Positions 7,207-9,891 of a DNA stretch of 9,891 nt are shown here, one piece after another. The stretch is from Phytoactinopolyspora endophytica (GTDB taxonomy: Bacteria > Actinomycetota > Actinomycetes > Jiangellales > Jiangellaceae). Every line of letters starts with the position of its first letter. Positions within the stretch are counted from its first letter, which is position 1. The position numbers and the translations under genes are program-made. The stretch spans positions 46,634 to 56,524 of the forward strand of contig NZ_ML142853.1 in the NCBI RefSeq assembly GCF_004138495.1. Direction: 5' to 3'. The notes under the pieces were generated by a model. That model worked only from the letters and a program-made list of their open reading frames with translations, had not been told where the DNA came from and searched no databases.

Positions 7207-7235
7207 TTGACGTCCGCTGCCATGCCGCGTGTCAT
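7207..7235 (+). promoter_or_regulatory. Candidate promoter of the phosphoesterase-propeller gene
   Basis: TTGACG (7207-7212) and TGTCAT (7230-7235) are 17 bases apart and match the -35 and -10 consensus at 5/6 and 4/6 positions. Transcription would begin near 7242, about 20 bases before the chosen ATG at 7261. Assigned by pattern only. Confidence 0.3.
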
Positions 7236-7247
7236 TCATCTCAGTAC

Positions 7248-7255
7248 TGACGTCA
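7248..7255. promoter_or_regulatory. TGACGTCA palindrome near the start of the propeller gene
   Basis: A perfect 8-base palindrome lies 5 bases upstream of the ATG at 7261. Its TGACGTC part is repeated at 7208-7214 inside the putative -35, 40 bases away, which is close to four helical turns. It could be an operator pair; no matching regulator is known to me. Confidence 0.3.
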
Positions 7256-7260
7256 CCGAC

Positions 7261-9783
7261 ATGGCGAGCGTGAAGGTGTTGAGCGAACACGACAACGGCA
7301 TCACCTGGGTGAGCGGCCGGGTTCTCAACGACGACGGCGGCAGCCGGCGCGGGCTCCCGGGCGTCGCCGTGTCCGACGGCGACAACGTGACACAGACCGA
7401 GTCCGACGGGAGCTACCGCCTACCCGTGGCGCGGACCCGCCGTCATCGCGCGGTCGTCTTCGTCACGGTGCCGGCCGGCTGGCAGGCGCCGCCGGACGAG
7501 CGGGGAAATCCGGCGTTCTTCCGGCACGTAGACCTCGCCCGGACGGGAAGCGTCGACAATGTGGACTTCGTTCTTCGCCCCGATCCGGCGCCCACCGATG
7601 ACTACCGCTTCGTCACGATGGCTGACGTGCATGTTCAGGCCGACGGCATCAATACGAAGGACGGCTTGAGCTCGCAGTTACGCCAGATCAACTCATACAT
7701 CCGAGAATCACGCAACGATTCCGGGCCGGCTATGTTCGTCCTCGTCGCCGGTGACCTCACCAACTACGCCACCGAAGAGGAGTTCGACGACTATCTCGCG
7801 GCCATTACCGCATCCGACATTCCCGTCTGGTCCATTCCGGGAAACCACGACCTCACCGCCCGTGTGCCAGGCGGACCGTATCCGAAACAATCCCCGGCCA
7901 CCCAATACCGTGACGTCATAGCCAACTATCGCAAGAAGATCGGGCCGGAATGGTACTCCTTCCAATACGGCCGGCAGCATTTCGTCGTCCTAGAGAACTA
8001 CCGAGGGCTGGGTGAGCCGGACCAGCTGAGATGGCTCACCAGAGACCTGGAGATCAATGCCGCGGGAAAGCAGATCGTCGTCGTCAGCCACGTCCCGTGG
8101 AACGTCCCGCAGACGCCGAGCCCAGACCTCACGGCCCCGTACCTGGAGCTGTTCGCCCGTTACGACGTGCGGCTCCTGCTCGCCGGGCACACCCACTCCA
8201 ACGACGTCGACCCGGCCCTGGTGGACGGCGCCGTTCAGGTGGTCACGACATCGTCGTCGTTCACCAAGGACCTCTCGCCCCGCGGTTTCCGCATGGTCGA
8301 GTTCCACGAGGGCCATCTCACGACGCCGTTCGTCGAGCTCGACGCCGACCGCGAGCTGACCGTCGTGCACCCTGCCGGTGATGTGGCGCGGGCGCCGTCC
8401 GCGGTGCATGTCAACCGCTACAGCCCGCCAGGTCTGGCGACCGAGGCCAGATACCGGATCCCGCCGCACGGCTGGCGCCCGTTGTCCCGGACCGGGGATC
8501 GCATGTGGGTCGGGCAGATCGACCCCGAACACATCACGCCCCGGACAACGCAGCGGATCGACGTACAGCTGCGCGACGACGCCGCGTCACCATGGATGCA
8601 GAAGGCCGCCACGTTCACAGTGGCAGGCACTCCCCAGACCACGCCACGGCAGGGAACCCCGTGGCCGATGTTTCATCGGGACGCCCGGCATTCGGGGCGC
8701 GGCACCGACGACGTCCGTCCGCCGCTGGACCTGGCGTGGGTCCGGCACTCCGGCGGCACGATCCTGACCTCCTCCCCCGCCGTCGACCACGACACGGTGT
8801 TCATCGGAGTCCGCGACGAGAACGCCGCGACGAACAGCGGTGTTTTCGCCGTCGACCTCGGCACCGGTGAGCCGCGCTGGCACTCCCGGACCGTCGGGCA
8901 GGTCGCGTCCTCGGTCGCCGTGGACGGCGACGTCGTCCTCGCGGCATGCGCGCGGGGCCCGCTGCTCGCCATGGACGTGACCGACGGGCGGGTCCGTTGG
9001 GAATGGACGCCGGAGCACCCCGAGGAACCGGACTGCTGGATGTACTTCTCCCCCACAGTCGCCGACGGAGCCGTCTACCAGGCCTACAACGTGGCCAGCG
9101 GGGTGTGGGTGGTGTCCCTGGACACGCAGACCGGCAAGCAGCGATGGCGCAGCGAGAAGCCCATCGGCCGGAACTGGATGTCGCACGGATCACCCGCCGT
9201 CGCCGACGGCTCGCTCTACGTCGTGACCGCGTACGGCAACCTGGCGGCGCTGGATCTCGACAGCGGTGCCGTGCGCTGGCAGGCGGCGTTCGGTGGCGGC
9301 ATCGTGGTCGGCTCATCCCCCGTCGTCGACGGCGGGCTCGTCCTGCTCGCGTGCCACGGGGACCGCCTCGTCGCCGTGGACCCCGCCGATGGGGAGGCAC
9401 GCTGGTCCTATCAGGCGCCCGGACCGTCCCGGTGGCCCGGCAGGAGCACGGCGGCGACCCCCGCGGTGTCCGACGGCGTCGTGTACGCCGCCTTCTCCGA
9501 CGGCAGCGTGACGGCATTGACGATCGAGACGGGCGAGCCGCTTTGGCATCACCACACCGACGGGGCGATCCTCTCGTCACCCGCCGTCAGCGGCGGGCGG
9601 CTGTACGTGGGGTCCAACGACGGTCACATACGGGCCATCGACCGCGACGACGGCCGATGTACCTGGAGCCACAACCTCGGCACCTGGGTGGCCTCCTCCC
9701 CCGCGGCAACCGGCAACACCGTGGTCGCCGCGGCATGGGACGGCGCGGTCTACGCTTTCGTCTCCGCTGAAGGACCGCCGTGA
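7261..9783 (+). CDS. Calcineurin-like phosphoesterase fused to a PQQ-type beta-propeller
   Basis: Translation from the ATG at 7261 gives 840 residues; ATG 7222 is possible and no start has a good ribosome site. Residues 15-107 form a beta-sandwich like the N-domain of some calcineurin-type phosphoesterases (VSGRVLND, ESDGSYRLP). Residues 115-330 are the metallophosphoesterase with all ligands present: DVH (122-124), AGDLTN (Asp165), GNHD (194-197), SHVPW (His277) and GHTH (309-312). Residues 335-455 resemble the matching C-terminal domain. Residues 465-840 are a beta-propeller opening with WPMFHRDARHSG and carrying seven clear A-x-D-x-x-(T/D)-G-x-x-x-W units (near 528, 569, 617, 662, 704, 751, 791) plus a final VYAF strand, so about eight blades. 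No signal peptide or membrane anchor is visible, although such propellers are mostly extracytoplasmic. It is divergent from phoD. The phosphoester substrate and any cofactor are unknown. Confidence 0.9.
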   Translation: MASVKVLSEHDNGITWVSGRVLNDDGGSRRGLPGVAVSDGDNVTQTESDGSYRLPVARTRRHRAVVFVTVPAGWQAPPDERGNPAFFRHVDLARTGSVDNVDFVLRPDPAPTDDYRFVTMADVHVQADGINTKDGLSSQLRQINSYIRESRNDSGPAMFVLVAGDLTNYATEEEFDDYLAAITASDIPVWSIPGNHDLTARVPGGPYPKQSPATQYRDVIANYRKKIGPEWYSFQYGRQHFVVLENYRGLGEPDQLRWLTRDLEINAAGKQIVVVSHVPWNVPQTPSPDLTAPYLELFARYDVRLLLAGHTHSNDVDPALVDGAVQVVTTSSSFTKDLSPRGFRMVEFHEGHLTTPFVELDADRELTVVHPAGDVARAPSAVHVNRYSPPGLATEARYRIPPHGWRPLSRTGDRMWVGQIDPEHITPRTTQRIDVQLRDDAASPWMQKAATFTVAGTPQTTPRQGTPWPMFHRDARHSGRGTDDVRPPLDLAWVRHSGGTILTSSPAVDHDTVFIGVRDENAATNSGVFAVDLGTGEPRWHSRTVGQVASSVAVDGDVVLAACARGPLLAMDVTDGRVRWEWTPEHPEEPDCWMYFSPTVADGAVYQAYNVASGVWVVSLDTQTGKQRWRSEKPIGRNWMSHGSPAVADGSLYVVTAYGNLAALDLDSGAVRWQAAFGGGIVVGSSPVVDGGLVLLACHGDRLVAVDPADGEARWSYQAPGPSRWPGRSTAATPAVSDGVVYAAFSDGSVTALTIETGEPLWHHHTDGAILSSPAVSGGRLYVGSNDGHIRAIDRDDGRCTWSHNLGTWVASSPAATGNTVVAAAWDGAVYAFVSAEGPP

Positions 9784-9891
9784 TGTTCTCATATGCATTC
9801 TGGAATGGATTCGACCACAGCGACGACTCGTCGACAGCACGCCCCGCGGAACACGCGCATTCACGCCGGCCTTACCGTGCGCGAACGATGA
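9783..9891 (+). CDS. Possible start of a coupled downstream gene, partial
   Basis: An ATG at 9783-9785 overlaps the last base of the previous stop codon (TGATG), with AAGGA 8 bases upstream, a typical translational coupling arrangement. The frame is open to the right edge (36 codons beginning MFSYAFWNGF) but matches no family I recognise. A competing frame starts at ATG 9793 and stops at 9889-9891, so either could be chance. Confidence 0.3.
   Translation, partial: MFSYAFWNGFDHSDDSSTARPAEHAHSRRPYRARTM

Noticed and set aside
7170..7245. PHO-box-like TTCACTCATC and TTCATCTC words in the phoD gap
   Set aside because: Streptomyces PHO boxes are adjacent 11-base repeats close to GTTCACC; these words are too divergent and not spaced at 11 bases.
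7033..7260. N-terminal extension of the propeller gene
   Set aside because: It would overlap the control region, has no signal peptide or domain features, and no start there has a ribosome site.
6979..7290. N-terminal extension of phoD upstream of the ATG at 6978
   Set aside because: The frame is open, but the GAGGAG ribosome site and the Tat signal place the start at 6978, and the extension is low-complexity and Arg-rich.
8801..9580. Arg/Pro-rich minus-strand frame of 259 codons
   Set aside because: It is antisense to the beta-propeller repeats; its composition is what GC-rich repeats give in the wrong frame.
8700..9770. Possible nucleotide-level tandem repeat array in the propeller
   Set aside because: The periodicity is at protein level (propeller blades); the DNA units are diverged and not a DNA repeat.

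Overview
The window reads as chromosomal DNA of a high-GC actinomycete. Most genes use G/C at the third codon position, the phosphatase PhoD carries a twin-arginine (Tat) signal, AraC-type regulators are abundant, and start sites have GGAG-type ribosome binding sites. No RNA gene, CRISPR array or complete insertion sequence was seen.

Left part (1-2880, all on the minus strand). A small VOC-fold protein gene lies upstream of two unlinked-looking but adjacent AraC-family regulators. The second regulator runs off the left edge. The 342-base gap upstream of the first AraC gene holds a promoter-like pair overlapped by inverted repeats. The VOC gene has a tandem CGTACGT element just upstream of its start.

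Middle (2881-5300). A decayed plus-strand VOC/glyoxalase gene is frameshifted at its start and cut off in the middle. After it comes a stretch without a clear gene, then a minus-strand gene of about 432 codons. That gene is clearly poorer in GC (about 51% in a stretch counted by hand, against about 73% in the propeller gene) and contains rare TTA codons. Its protein has a D...QxK signature like Mrr-type PD-(D/E)XK nucleases. It looks horizontally acquired and is the best candidate here for an undescribed, possibly defensive, system. A direct-repeat/palindrome element lies upstream of it.

Right part (5302-9891). Two different metallophosphoesterases are transcribed divergently from a 282-base intergenic region. 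On the minus strand is a Tat-exported alkaline phosphatase D. On the plus strand is an unusual multidomain protein with a beta-sandwich N-domain, a calcineurin-like phosphoesterase, a C-terminal accessory domain and an approximately eight-bladed PQQ-type beta-propeller, with no visible secretion signal. A short reading frame overlaps its stop codon and runs off the right edge. The pair suggests organophosphate or phosphodiester turnover, but the substrate cannot be read from the sequence.
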